A stretch of DNA of 64,000 bases. It comes from Leucobacter allii. Its GTDB lineage: Bacteria; Actinomycetota; Actinomycetes; Actinomycetales; Microbacteriaceae. This document shows positions 26,676 through 34,828 of this stretch, piece by piece; position 1 is the stretch's first letter; each line of letters opens with the position of its first letter. The stretch covers positions 930,001 to 994,000 of the forward strand of contig NZ_CP095045.1 in assembly GCF_022919155.1 (NCBI RefSeq), in the 5' to 3' direction. Below the pieces are notes generated by a model that saw only the letters and a list, made by a program, of their open reading frames with translations, did not search any database and was not told where the DNA came from. Both the position numbers and the translations under genes were made by a program.

Positions 26676-28523
26676 ATGGGACCCAGCCAGGCCATCGCCA
26701 CCGAGATCTCGATCGAGGATCTCGTCGTGAGCGGCGCGACGACCGACAATCCAGAGGTGCTGCAGTGGGTGACCGAGGTCGCCGAGCTGACCCGCCCCGC
26801 CGCGGTCGTCTGGTGCACCGGTTCCCAGGACGAGTGGAACCGCCTCACCTCGGAGATGGTGGAGGCGGGCACGCTGATCCCGCTGAACAAGGACCTCCGC
26901 CCCGGCAGCTTCCTCGCCCGTTCGCACCCCGGCGACGTGGCCCGCGTCGAGGATCGCACGTTCATCTGCTCCGAGAACGAGGCCGATGCCGGCCCGACCA
27001 ACAACTGGGCCGCCCCCGACGCGATGAAGGCGGAGCTCCTCCCGCTGTTCGACGGCGTGATGCGCGGCCGCACCATGTACGTCGTCCCCTTCTCGATGGG
27101 GCCGGTGGGCGGGGCGATCACGCAGCTCGGGATCGAGATCACCGATTCGCCCTACGCGGTGCTCAACATGCGGATCATGACCCGCATGGGGCAGGCGGCG
27201 CTCGACGGGATCCGCCCTGGCGGCGAGTGGGTCCGGACGGTGCACTCGGTCGGCGCGCCCCTCGAGGAGGGGCAGGAGGACGTCGCCTGGCCCTGCAACG
27301 ACACCAAGTACATCACGCACTTCCCCGAGACGCTGGAGGTCTGGTCGTACGGCTCCGGCTACGGCGGGAACGCGCTGCTGTCGAAGAAGTGCTTCGCGCT
27401 CCGCATCGCCTCCGTCATGGGCCGCAACGAGGGCTGGCTCGCCGAGCATATGCTGCTCCTCAAGCTCACCAACGAGGAGAGCGGCAAGGCCTACCACCTC
27501 TCGGCCGCGTTCCCCTCGGCGTGCGGCAAGACGAACCTCGCCATGCTCCAGCCGACCATCCCCGGCTGGAAGGTGGAGACCATCGGCGACGACATCGCCT
27601 GGCTCCGCCCCGGTCCCGACGGCCGGCTGTACGCGATCAACCCGGAGGCGGGCTTCTTCGGCGTCGCCCCCGGGACCGGCGAGTCCACGAACCCCGTCGC
27701 CATGGAGACCCTCTGGGGGAACACCATCTACACGAACGTCGCGCTCACCGACGACGGCGACGTGTGGTGGGAGGGCAAGACCGATGAGGTGCCGGCGCAC
27801 CTCATCGACTGGCGCGGCGAGGATTGGACCCCGGAGTCCGGCCGGGTCGCGGCGCATCCGAACTCCCGCTTCACCGTTCCGATCCAGCAGACCCCGACGC
27901 TCGCCCAGGACTGGTACGAGCAGAACGGCGTGCCGCTCGACGCGATCCTCTTCGGCGGACGTCGCGCGACGAACGTGCCCCTCGTCGCCCAGTCGCTCTC
28001 CTGGGATCACGGCGTCTTCGTCGGTGCGACCATCTCCTCCGAGAAGACCGCGGCGCAGGAGGGGACCGTCGGCGAGCTCCGCCGCGACCCCTTCGCGATG
28101 CTCCCGTTCTGCGGCTACAACATGGCCGACTACTGGGGCCACTGGCTCGACATGGGACGGACGCTCGGCGAGCAGGCACCGAAGATCTTCCAGGTGAACT
28201 GGTTCCGCAAGGGCGCCGACGGCCGCTTCCTGTGGCCCGGCTTCGGCGACAACTCGCGCGTCATCGATTGGATCATCCGCCGCGTCGAGGGCGACGTGCA
28301 GGGGCGCGAGACCGCGATCGGCACCGTGCCCGCCGATGGCGAGCTCAAGCTCGACGGGATCGAGGTGCCCGCGGCCGATCTCGAGGAGCTCTTCGCGATC
28401 GATCCCGACTCCTGGCTCGCCGAGGCGGAGCTCACCGAGGAGTTCTTCGACCGCTTCGGCGATCGCGTGCCCGTCGCCCTGCGCGAGCAGCTCGACGGCC
28501 TCCGCACGCGCCTCCGCGCGTAG
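26676..28523 (+). CDS. pckG: Phosphoenolpyruvate carboxykinase (GTP)
   Basis: Converts oxaloacetate to phosphoenolpyruvate with GTP, the entry to gluconeogenesis. 615 residues from ATG 26676, with GAGGAG 7 bases upstream. The P-loop is [13 protein letters not shown] (residue ~280). Also present are the conserved substrate loop [22 protein letters not shown], the metal-binding motif [12 protein letters not shown], the guanine-specific region [22 protein letters not shown] and [12 protein letters not shown]. The AT-rich 130-base spacer shared with the RamB-like gene carries the regulatory sites. A clear terminator follows. Confidence 0.96.
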   Translation: MGPSQAIATEISIEDLVVSGATTDNPEVLQWVTEVAELTRPAAVVWCTGSQDEWNRLTSEMVEAGTLIPLNKDLRPGSFLARSHPGDVARVEDRTFICSENEADAGPTNNWAAPDAMKAELLPLFDGVMRGRTMYVVPFSMGPVGGAITQLGIEITDSPYAVLNMRIMTRMGQAALDGIRPGGEWVRTVHSVGAPLEEGQEDVAWPCNDTKYITHFPETLEVWSYGSGYGGNALLSKKCFALRIASVMGRNEGWLAEHMLLLKLTNEESGKAYHLSAAFPSACGKTNLAMLQPTIPGWKVETIGDDIAWLRPGPDGRLYAINPEAGFFGVAPGTGESTNPVAMETLWGNTIYTNVALTDDGDVWWEGKTDEVPAHLIDWRGEDWTPESGRVAAHPNSRFTVPIQQTPTLAQDWYEQNGVPLDAILFGGRRATNVPLVAQSLSWDHGVFVGATISSEKTAAQEGTVGELRRDPFAMLPFCGYNMADYWGHWLDMGRTLGEQAPKIFQVNWFRKGADGRFLWPGFGDNSRVIDWIIRRVEGDVQGRETAIGTVPADGELKLDGIEVPAADLEELFAIDPDSWLAEAELTEEFFDRFGDRVPVALREQLDGLRTRLRA

Positions 28524-28543
28524 CCGCGGCCGCACACCAGACC

Positions 28544-28586
28544 GTAAGCCCCGCCGTTCTGCCCAACGGCGGGGCTTACTCTTTCC
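28544..28586 (+). terminator. Rho-independent terminator after pckG
   Basis: Perfect 15-bp stem GTAAGCCCCGCCGTT / AACGGCGGGGCTTAC (28544-28579) with a 6-base loop, followed by TCTTTCC. Confidence 0.88.
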
Positions 28587-28602
28587 ACCGGCCCGAGGTC
28601 CC

Positions 28603-28659
28603 GATCCGGGTCGCTCCGGCAGGGTGCGGACGAAACGAACCCTGCGAGCGTGACCCGGA
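28603..28659. repeat. Dispersed nested palindrome, copy 2
   Basis: GATCCGGGTCGCTCCGGCAG ... CCTGCGAGCGTGACCCGGA. Outer arms TCCGGGTC / GACCCGGA and inner arms GCAGGGT / ACCCTGC match copy 3; the loop differs. Confidence 0.75.
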
Positions 28660-28799
28660 AACTCGGGCATCGGGTTCGGGGATCGAGCTCGGGATCCGAG
28701 GATCGCGCTCGGGTTCCGGGATCGAGCTCGGGGTGCGGGATCGCGCGCTCGCGCGATTCGAGGCTCCCGGCTCTCGCGCTTCTCCCCACCTGCTGCAGT

Positions 28800-28858
28800 G
28801 ATCGGGGTCGCTCCGGCAGGGTGAGGGAGAGATGGACCCTGCAGGAGTGACCCGGATC
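28800..28858. repeat. Dispersed nested palindrome, copy 3
   Basis: GATCGGGGTCGCTCCGGCAG ... CCTGCAGGAGTGACCCGGAT. It has the same nested-arm layout as copies 1 and 2, with a different loop of about 17 bases. Confidence 0.75.
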
Positions 28859-29016
28859 GTCGGAGAGTCATGCGGGCGGGAGGGCGCGCGGGGAATGCAT
28901 GCAGCCGCAGCGGTGGAGGCTGCCGCGAGGGAACCGAGGGAGGACGGCGAAGCGGAAAAGCGCTGGGTGGCGAAGCCGGACAGCGGGCGGACGACCAAGG
29001 GGACGTGGCGGTGGGG

Positions 29017-29186
29017 CAGCTGAGGCGCGCGGGGGCTGAGCTGAGGCGCGCGGGGGCGGGGCTGCGGCGCGCGGAGCGGATCAGCGGCGCTGGATCAGTT
29101 GCGACGGATCGACCGGGCGGATGAGCGGCGCCGGATCAGCGGCGCCGGATCAGTGGCACTGAATCAACGGGACGGATCAGCGGCGG
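29017..29186. repeat. Two short tandem-repeat blocks
   Basis: Block A (29017-29072) repeats CTGAGGCGCGCGGGGGC about three times. Block B (29077-29186) repeats GGATCAGCGGCGCC-like units about six times with variants. They lie at and just beyond the 3' end of the surface-protein gene and probably arose by slippage. Confidence 0.65.
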
Positions 29187-31279
29187 CGGACGCGCGCGGC
29201 CGCGGCGAACGCCGTGACCGCGGCGAGGATCAGCACCGCGGCGCCGGCGATCGGGAGGAATGCCCCGGCGCCGGTCATGGGGAGGGATCCCGGCGACGAG
29301 GTCGTGCCCGATCCCGACGCGGTTCCCGCGCCCGCGGATGTGCCGGATCCCGAGGCGGTACTCGACCCGGACGAGGCCGCTCCGGCGCTCGCGCCGGCGT
29401 CGCTGCCCGGATCCGCGTCCGCTCCGGCGTCGCTCGACGGATCGGGCGCGGGCACGACCTCGATGCGCAGCGGATCGGAGACGGCGTCGCCGAGCGTCGC
29501 CGTGATGTCGTGCGGGCTCGCGGTGGGGAAGGTGACCGTGAGGCCGTCGACGACATCGCTCGCCACCGACGAGCTCAGCGCGGCGCCGGCGGTGTCGACC
29601 GGGTTGCCGTACGCGTCCTCGCCGGCGACCGAGAAGGTCAGGGATCCGCCCTCGGCCACGGTCGTCGCGGGTGCCGAGAGGGCCAGCGCAGCGGGCGCGC
29701 CCGCCACGACGTCGACCTCGAAGCTCGTCTCGAGCGGAACGCCGTGCACGGAGGCGGTCGCCGCGATGGTGCAGCTGCCGGCCGCGGTGAACACGCCGTC
29801 CGCGGGCAGGGCGCAGTCCGGGGAGGTGAAGTCGATCGCCGGCTGCGGATCGAGCGCCGCGCCGTCCGGGCCGAGCGCGGTCACCGGGTACGTGTAGGGG
29901 GTTCCCGCGGTGGCGGTGAGCTCGCCGGGGTCGCTCGAGGCGACGAGCGCCGCGGGCGCGACGGCGTGCAGCTCGGTCGTGCCGCTCCCGGAAGCGTCGG
30001 AGCTCTCGGTGAACCATGCTCCCGAGCCGTCGGCCGCGGTGTTCCACGCGGTGCCGGTGGGCGGGGCGGGGAGCGCGCGGTATCCCTCCGACATCGTCGG
30101 TGCGAAGACCCGAATCTCGGGGTCGCCGGTGGCGAAGTCGAGGAGACGGTTGTTCCCCAGAACGAGCGACGGGTCGGGGGAGAGGGCGATCACGCCGTCG
30201 TTCTGGATCTGGCCCGTGCCCGTGATCGCGGCGCCCACCGTCGGATCGTCCTCGCCGCCCAGGATGGCGCCCGTGGCGCCCACCCGGATCTCCGCGCCCG
30301 GATCGACGGTCTCCGCGACCTGCAGCGCACCGCTCGGAAGCCGGAGCGCGCCGTCGACGGCGATGCTGCCGAAGCGTCCCGGGGTCGCGGGGCCGCTCGA
30401 ACCGCCCTCGCCGAAGGCCGTGCGCGGCGAACTGGCGATCACCGTTCCATCGGCTCCGATGGTCAGGCTGCCGCCCCGGCCGCCGCGATCGTTCGCGCCG
30501 ATTCCTCCGTCGCCTCCGCCGATCGCGGTGGAGCCGAATCCGTCGGCCGTCGCGATGAGCGTGCCGCCGGTGACGACGACCTCGCCGCCGTCGCCGCCGT
30601 CGCCCGCGGACCCGGCGCCGCCTCCGCCGATCGTCGTGCCGTAGGCCGTCGCGTTGGTCGCGGTGAGCACGCCCCCGCTGACGGTCACGTCGCCGCCGGA
30701 GCCGCCGAGGTAGCCTCCGCCGATCGCGGTGCCGTACCCGCCGCCCGGGTATGCGGTCGCCTGCACGGTGCCGCCGCGCACCGTGAGGGATCCGGCGGCC
30801 TCCGCGAGGTCCCCGCCGATCGCCGACGCGTTGACGCCGCCGCTCGCGACGACGCGCCCGCTCGACACGACGAGCGCCGCATCCGTCGTGCGGATGCCCG
30901 AGACGTAGCTCGCCGAACTCGCATCGACCGTGAGCGTACCGGGGTCGCCGCCCGGAGGGGCTCCGTCGACGATCTCGAGTTCGGTGCCAGGAGCGATCCT
31001 GATGTTGCGCAGATCGAGGTCGAAGGCGTTCAAGCGCAGCTGCGTGGTGCAGCTCGTGGCGATCTCCTCGCCGGCGGCGCTGATGTCGACGGCGAGCGTC
31101 ACGACATTGGGCACCACGCTGCAGTCCGCGAGCGCACTGCGCAATCCGTCGACATTGAGCACGTACCACCCGGACGCCTGCGCGGGTGGCGCGACCGCGA
31201 CCGCCCCGGCCGCGGCGAGCAGGCCGCCGGCGAGCGCGAGCGGCAGGACGCGCGACCGTGCGCGAGCGAAGATCCCCAT
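29177..31279 (-). CDS. LPXTG-anchored surface protein with glycine-rich repeats
   Basis: A 700-residue exported protein. Signal peptide at ~1-36 (RSRVLPLALAGGLLAAAGAVAV ending APPAQAS). Residues ~120-290 form a repetitive beta-rich block with recurring AIGGG and VSGGxLxAT motifs (for example GTAIGGGYLGGSGGDVTVSG), as in bacterial surface proteins with parallel-beta or carbohydrate-binding folds. Two Ig/cadherin-like segments follow (~440-520 and ~520-620, GTPYTYPVTALGPDGAAL, AGEDAYGNPVDTAGAAL), then a Ser/Asp/Gly/Ala-rich wall-spanning stretch. The sorting signal is LPMTG (666-670), a membrane helix and the RVRRR tail. It is predicted to be sortase-linked to peptidoglycan; the adhesin or binding role is inferred. 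No sortase gene is in the window. Confidence 0.85.
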   Translation of the reverse strand: MGIFARARSRVLPLALAGGLLAAAGAVAVAPPAQASGWYVLNVDGLRSALADCSVVPNVVTLAVDISAAGEEIATSCTTQLRLNAFDLDLRNIRIAPGTELEIVDGAPPGGDPGTLTVDASSASYVSGIRTTDAALVVSSGRVVASGGVNASAIGGDLAEAAGSLTVRGGTVQATAYPGGGYGTAIGGGYLGGSGGDVTVSGGVLTATNATAYGTTIGGGGAGSAGDGGDGGEVVVTGGTLIATADGFGSTAIGGGDGGIGANDRGGRGGSLTIGADGTVIASSPRTAFGEGGSSGPATPGRFGSIAVDGALRLPSGALQVAETVDPGAEIRVGATGAILGGEDDPTVGAAITGTGQIQNDGVIALSPDPSLVLGNNRLLDFATGDPEIRVFAPTMSEGYRALPAPPTGTAWNTAADGSGAWFTESSDASGSGTTELHAVAPAALVASSDPGELTATAGTPYTYPVTALGPDGAALDPQPAIDFTSPDCALPADGVFTAAGSCTIAATASVHGVPLETSFEVDVVAGAPAALALSAPATTVAEGGSLTFSVAGEDAYGNPVDTAGAALSSSVASDVVDGLTVTFPTASPHDITATLGDAVSDPLRIEVVPAPDPSSDAGADADPGSDAGASAGAASSGSSTASGSGTSAGAGTASGSGTTSSPGSLPMTGAGAFLPIAGAAVLILAAVTAFAAAARVRRR

Positions 31280-31448
31280 GGGACGAAGGTACTCCAGTGC
31301 GAGCTATGCGGCAACGATGAATGGGGCCATGGTGGGATCCGTGAGCGCTATGCCGTACAGGCCCGAGCCCGCCGCCCCGGCCGACACGCACCGACCGGCG
31401 CCCCGCCCGACGGGACCCGTGCGTCGCCGCAGCGGATATCCTGGGTGC

Positions 31449-31724
31449 ATGCTCCGCGCCACGATCCGTCCCGTCGAAACCACGCAGCTGGAGGTTAAGG
31501 GGGAGGGGCTCGAGAGCGTGCGCGCGCAGCTCGCCGACGCCACGCCGGAGGGCTTCCGGCTCGTGCTCGCCCCGGTCTCGATGGCGAAGGGCGAGACGGC
31601 GATCACGGCGACCGGCACCTACGCCCGCCGCGACGGCCTCCGCGAGATCGAGGCCGAGACGATGGCGGAACTCCGGGCGCAGGTGCCCGAGGGATGGCAG
31701 ATGCTCGGGGTCGTGCGCCTCTGA
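31449..31724 (+). CDS. Small conserved actinobacterial protein, unknown function
   Basis: A 91-residue protein from ATG 31449: two similar strand-helix halves, with VETTQLEVKGEGLESVRAQLADATPEGF and REIEAETMAELRAQVPEGWQMLGV, which reads like an internal duplication of a beta-alpha unit. No signal peptide or membrane segment. A TATCCT box 7 bases before the ATG and no ribosome binding site indicate a leaderless message. It is the last chromosomal gene before the prophage attachment fragment. No family name is recognised. Confidence 0.68.
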   Translation: MLRATIRPVETTQLEVKGEGLESVRAQLADATPEGFRLVLAPVSMAKGETAITATGTYARRDGLREIEAETMAELRAQVPEGWQMLGVVRL

Positions 31725-32096
31725 ACCGGGATCCTGCGGGCGACCTCGTCCGCAAGCCGTCCACCGGTCTGCGCGGCTGCTGCGCGGCTGCACCGGAACG
31801 GCCCGCGATCCCTTATGTTCCTGGGGGGGGAGTCGGACCGCTGACGGTCCCCCCACTGGGATTCGAACCCAGACTGCGTCGATCCACCGGACGTGAACTT
31901 CCGCATGATCTAGCCAATTCGGGATACCTCGGGATGATTCTGCCGAGGTGGGCTTGGTTCCGTGGTTGATCAGGGATTTTGAGGCCCGCTCCTCGGCCTG
32001 AGTGGGGATAGTTCGGCAACGCTCGGGATGTCATGCTGTCTGAATGCTGTCTGCCCGCTGCTTCCGTTTCGGCGTTCGAGTGCGCAGACTGATCCC
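31725..32096. other. Gene-free junction region containing prophage attL
   Basis: About 370 bases with no credible gene. It holds the tRNA 3' fragment (31848-31872) and then phage-side DNA of visibly lower GC. A C-rich/G-rich tract (GGGGGGGG at 31823-31830) lies just outside the fragment. Confidence 0.6.
31848..31872 (-). other. tRNA 3' fragment: probable prophage attL core
   Basis: On the minus strand the sequence reads CTGGGTTCGAATCCCAG, a perfect T-arm (5-bp stem, TTCGAAT loop), followed by TGGGGGGA, an acceptor 3' strand with discriminator base. No matching 5' acceptor strand (CCCCCCA) or anticodon arm lies within 100 bases on the phage side, so this is a tRNA tail, not a whole tRNA. Integrases that use tRNA 3' ends leave exactly this on one side and a rebuilt tRNA on the other, which should lie beyond the right edge. 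Confidence 0.65.
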
Positions 32097-32234
32097 ATGC
32101 CCCCGACGTCGTGGATCTGCATCGCGTGCGGTGGCCCCGCCGAGAGGATCGGGGGCACCGTGCGCTGCAGCGATCCCGGGTGCGGGGTGGTCAGGATCCT
32201 GCCAGCGCTCCCTGAGAAGCTCCCCTGGGAGTGA
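32097..32234 (+). CDS. Small zinc-ribbon-like protein (45 aa)
   Basis: ATG 32097 gives 45 residues with ICIACGG and VRCSDPGCGVV, a CxxC...CxxxxC arrangement typical of a small zinc ribbon. The longer frame starting at 32028 is less likely because it adds only unconserved sequence. It is inside the prophage left end, on the strand opposite to the late genes; function unknown. It could be a host-modifying or DNA-binding accessory gene. Confidence 0.45.
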   Translation: MPPTSWICIACGGPAERIGGTVRCSDPGCGVVRILPALPEKLPWE

Positions 32235-32262
32235 GTGATGTCAGCCGCCGGACGTACCATGT

Positions 32263-32278
32263 TCGAACACAGATTCGA
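32263..32278. promoter_or_regulatory. LexA-like (SOS) box
   Basis: TCGAACACAGATTCGA matches the actinobacterial/Bacillus LexA consensus (CGAAC-N4-GTTCG) with one mismatch (A for G). It sits 15 bases before the GTG of the next plus-strand gene, upstream of a group that includes an SRAP-family protein. Confidence 0.5.
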
Positions 32279-32292
32279 ACGGAGGTCGGCGG

Positions 32293-32637
32293 GTGCCAAG
32301 CTATCGAGCAGGCGGAAGCGTACGGAAGCGGATGCCCTACATCCAGATTGAGACCGATCTCTGGGCCGTCATGCGCGACCCGGAAGAGCACCCAGTGGCG
32401 ATGATCCAGTGCATCATGGACCGGCAGCAGCTCTCCAAGTACCTCGTCCTCACCTGGCACCCCGAACCCCACAGGCGTCGGCTCGTCGCCATGTACGACA
32501 GCATCGAGGAGGCCAACAGTTCCGTCAGGTGGCCGACGAACCACCAGACCGGCCGCCACAATCACAGAGGCCCGGGCTCACCGCACGAGAATAATCGAGG
32601 TCGAGAACAGCAAGTCGCGAACGGAGGCGCCGCTTGA
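32293..32637 (+). CDS. Prophage accessory protein, unknown function
   Basis: A 114-residue protein; GTG 32293 is set by GGAGG 8 bases upstream. Residues ~14-75 look folded (MPYIQIETDLWAVMRDPEEHPVAMIQCIMDRQQLSKYLVLTWHPEPHRRRLVAMYDSIEEA), a strand-helix-strand pattern; the last 35 residues are polar and probably disordered. No family is recognised. Its stop overlaps the TTG start of the next gene by 4 bases. It is the first gene of a short plus-strand operon behind a LexA-like box. Confidence 0.6.
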   Translation: MPSYRAGGSVRKRMPYIQIETDLWAVMRDPEEHPVAMIQCIMDRQQLSKYLVLTWHPEPHRRRLVAMYDSIEEANSSVRWPTNHQTGRHNHRGPGSPHENNRGREQQVANGGAA

Positions 32638-32846
32638 GCATCCGGGAGGGGCAATCGATCGGCGGCAATTCGTCAAGGTTCGACGCGTCGGCTGCCGAGG
32701 AAACTCTGCACGAACTCGAAGAGCAGTATGCCGCCGGCGAGATCGAGACGCACGCATACCTCGAGAAGAAGCGAAGCCTGGTCAGGCTGTTCGTAAAGGC
32801 AACGACGAACCCGCGCCGTCGGCACCGCGACGATTACGACGGGTAG
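32634..32846 (+). CDS. SHOCT-like small protein
   Basis: 70 residues, TTG start at 32634 with CGGAGG 8 bases upstream and a TTGA overlap with the preceding gene. The helical hairpin LHELEEQYAAGEIETHAYLEKKRSLV resembles the SHOCT motif (Leu-rich helix, Ala-Gly-x-Ile turn, Tyr-x-x-Lys-Lys helix), usually an oligomerisation or docking element. A basic tail (NPRRRHRDD) follows. Its role is unknown. Confidence 0.55.
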   Translation: MSIREGQSIGGNSSRFDASAAEETLHELEEQYAAGEIETHAYLEKKRSLVRLFVKATTNPRRRHRDDYDG

Positions 32847-32884
32847 CTCTACCGTGCCGCAGCCGCGCGGCGTACGCTGCCGGT

Positions 32885-33526
32885 ATGTGCGCGTCATATG
32901 GTCTCGACGGCAGCGGCCGCCGCATCCCCATGCCTGACGACCTCCCGCCGATGAGCGAGCAGGGGCCACAGCAGTTGCTCGCTGAGTGGGCGGCCGCGTG
33001 GGGCGGGAAGGCGAACACGAGCCGGACGAGGAAGGACGGCCGGACGAATCTGAACCCCATCATCTGGCAGGATGCCGACGGCGAGCGCCGGCTCGATCTG
33101 GCCTGGTGGTGGTTGCACGTCGGAGGGCAGCCCGCGAAGTACACCGCGTTCAACTCCCGGGATGACGCGTTGATGTCGAAGTGGAGGAAGCCCTTCCAGC
33201 ACCGGGCCATCCTCCCCGCCAACTGGTATGCCGAGGGCGGTAAGATCTGGCGGCTTCCCGACGGCGAGCTCTTCGGCATGGCCGCGATCATGGCGCCGCG
33301 CACCGTCGGCAATGAGACGACGATCTCCTACTCGCTCGTGACCCGCGCCGGCGTCGGCGAGGCCGCGACAGTCATCACCTCCCGCGGCGACTCGCGGATG
33401 CCGCTCGTGCTGCCGCGCGACATGCACGACGACTGGCTCGACCCCGAGCGCCCGGGCGACGCCGAGCTCGTCACCCAGGTGCAGCACGGCTCCGACGAGA
33501 TCTCTCGCGCGCTCACCGCGGCGTAA
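32885..33526 (+). CDS. SRAP (YedK/HMCES-like) domain protein, divergent
   Basis: A 213-residue protein related to SOS-response-associated peptidases, which cross-link through Cys2 to abasic sites in single-stranded DNA. It starts MCASYGL, so Cys2 is exposed after Met removal. The Asn motif is AFNSRDDAL and the Glu appears in WYAEGG (usually FYEW). The final motif reads GDSRMPLVLP where the family has His-x-Arg-Met-Pro, so the catalytic His is replaced by Asp. The first ~60 residues also differ from YedK. It lies in the plus-strand accessory group near attL; ATG 32885 follows GGT without a strong ribosome binding site. Abasic-site shielding of phage DNA is a plausible role but unproven. Confidence 0.72.
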   Translation: MCASYGLDGSGRRIPMPDDLPPMSEQGPQQLLAEWAAAWGGKANTSRTRKDGRTNLNPIIWQDADGERRLDLAWWWLHVGGQPAKYTAFNSRDDALMSKWRKPFQHRAILPANWYAEGGKIWRLPDGELFGMAAIMAPRTVGNETTISYSLVTRAGVGEAATVITSRGDSRMPLVLPRDMHDDWLDPERPGDAELVTQVQHGSDEISRALTAA

Positions 33527-33528
33527 AC

Positions 33529-33571
33529 GCGCGAAAAGCCCCCTCCCGGACCCGGAGGTCTGGGAGGGGGC
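33529..33571 (-). terminator. Terminator of the P63C gene (copy A of a duplicated hairpin)
   Basis: Stem GCCCCCTCCC / GGGAGGGGGC (33538-33547, 33562-33571). On the minus strand it is followed by TTTTCGC, so it ends minus-strand transcription from the P63C gene. A near-identical copy lies at 34829-34872. Confidence 0.8.
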
Positions 33572-33587
33572 GGAATGCGTGCCTTGG

Positions 33588-34658
33588 TCAACTGGTGACT
33601 TCGGTGAGCCAGTCGTCCTCGAAGAGTGTCACCACGCCGTCGTTGTCATTGACGTTCACTCGTAGGACTCTCCGCTCGGAAACCTTCGGGAAGCGCCTCG
33701 CGAAGAGTTCCTTGAACTGGTCAAGGTCCTCGCTGACCTGGAGCAATGTGGTGACGGCCATAATCTGCTTGTCCAGATGCTCGTTGCCGGTATCAACTGT
33801 CAAATGCTGATGGTGCTTACGCGGACGGTTCCCGCTCTCATTCCTCGGATTGACGCGCTGCAGTTCATCGAGAACACCATCGGGGAGAGGCTCATAGATG
33901 TACTGGTTGATCAGTTTCCCGATGTACTGAGGGTGTCTCGTCTTGCCCTCGCGATACTCCCAGCCGTAGAGGCGGTAGATCTCCCTGAAGAACTCCTGGG
34001 GGAACACCTGGACCCACGGTCGGAAGGACTCGGAGACGTACTTCTTAAGAAGGTTCTGCAACTCATCACGCGCGCGGACTTCCTGGTAGCCGGTAGCTTC
34101 ATCTACCAGGGCCTGGATGCCGACCTGAGCCAGGCTCCGCATCAGGAGTTCTGCGGCCTGGGCGATTGCCAGCTGGGAGTCCTTCAATGCACCAGCCGAA
34201 CGAGCTGCCAGGTAGACCTCACACACCATCGGCAACGCGTCAGCGCGGTAGCCCGTGCTGACGAAGCGTTGTCCGGGCAGGCGGTACCGAATCGGCTCGA
34301 GCCGTTCGAGCGTGGCTGGGGTGATGAAATCATCAAGATTCCCTGCGCTGATGAAGGGCGCTCGCCTTGCCGCGTCGCCCGATTTGCGTCCTCCCATCGA
34401 TGGAGCTCGCCCGAGTGCAGAAAGGACGGTGCCTTGTGACAGGACGCGGGTGGAGTCAGGGAGGACTGCGCAGTCGATGCGGCTATCTCCGATGGCAAGG
34501 ACTCCGGTGTACTGAGCTTGGGGGATGGACGAGTCCCACCGGGTTTCTGCGGCGCGGCGGGCGATCTCTCGACGCTGTTCGGGGGTGAGCTTTCGCGCTC
34601 GCGCCTTCCCGCCCTCGCTGGGGTCGAAGAGTCCGGGGTTTTCTTCTGCACCTGACAT
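33588..34658 (-). CDS. P63C domain-containing phage protein
   Basis: A 356-residue protein found in many prophages and plasmids. The N-terminal ~40 residues are basic (KARARKLTPEQRREIARRAAETRW). The middle holds AIGDSRIDCAVLPDSTRVLSQGTVLSALGR and the C-terminal half holds the P63C region (RPWVQVFPQEFFREIYRLYGWEY ... PQYIGKLINQYIYEPLPDGVLDELQRVNP). Biochemical function is unknown; an N-terminal antirepressor-like role has been suggested for relatives by context only. ATG 34658 has AGGAGG 5 bases upstream. The gene has its own operator-like promoter and terminator and lower GC than the late genes, so it looks like an independently expressed moron. Confidence 0.75.
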   Translation of the reverse strand: MSGAEENPGLFDPSEGGKARARKLTPEQRREIARRAAETRWDSSIPQAQYTGVLAIGDSRIDCAVLPDSTRVLSQGTVLSALGRAPSMGGRKSGDAARRAPFISAGNLDDFITPATLERLEPIRYRLPGQRFVSTGYRADALPMVCEVYLAARSAGALKDSQLAIAQAAELLMRSLAQVGIQALVDEATGYQEVRARDELQNLLKKYVSESFRPWVQVFPQEFFREIYRLYGWEYREGKTRHPQYIGKLINQYIYEPLPDGVLDELQRVNPRNESGNRPRKHHQHLTVDTGNEHLDKQIMAVTTLLQVSEDLDQFKELFARRFPKVSERRVLRVNVNDNDGVVTLFEDDWLTEVTS

Positions 34659-34678
34659 GCGGCCTCCTGCCGTAACTT

Positions 34679-34696
34679 ATGCTTGCCGGTAAGCAT
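34679..34696 (-). promoter_or_regulatory. Operator-like palindrome over a TATGCT box
   Basis: ATGCTTGCCGGTAAGCAT has 7-bp symmetrical ends (ATGCTTn/nAAGCAT) and overlaps a TATGCT -10-like box on the minus strand upstream of the P63C gene. A second palindrome, CGCCTGCA-N10-TGCAGGCG, is at 34782-34807. Together they suggest a repressible promoter. Confidence 0.4.
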
Positions 34697-34828
34697 AGCA
34701 CGAGGTTTCAAGGCTTCGCTCGCCTGGATATTTCCCGATATTACGGCGATCTTGTGCGACAAATCCCACTTTTGCTCGCCACGCCTGCAAGCATCTGCAT
34801 GCAGGCGCGAAGGGCTAATGCTTGCTTA

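Larger units (their letters stand above)
28587..29176. other. Gene-free repetitive spacer
   Basis: About 590 bases without a credible gene between convergent pckG and the surface-protein gene. It contains two copies of the dispersed nested palindrome (28603-28659, 28800-28858), a run of GATCGAGCTCGGG / GATCGCGCTCGGG-like repeats (28675-28745), and two tandem-repeat blocks at 29017-29072 and 29077-29186. Confidence 0.6.

Noticed and set aside
29099..31498. 799-codon plus-strand frame over the surface-protein gene
   Set aside because: Composition artefact of the repetitive Gly/Ala coding region; the minus strand carries a full signal peptide and LPMTG sorting signal.
31843..31935. Complete tRNA gene on the minus strand
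   Set aside because: Only the T-arm and acceptor 3' strand are present; no 5' acceptor partner, D-arm or anticodon arm with a proper loop could be folded.
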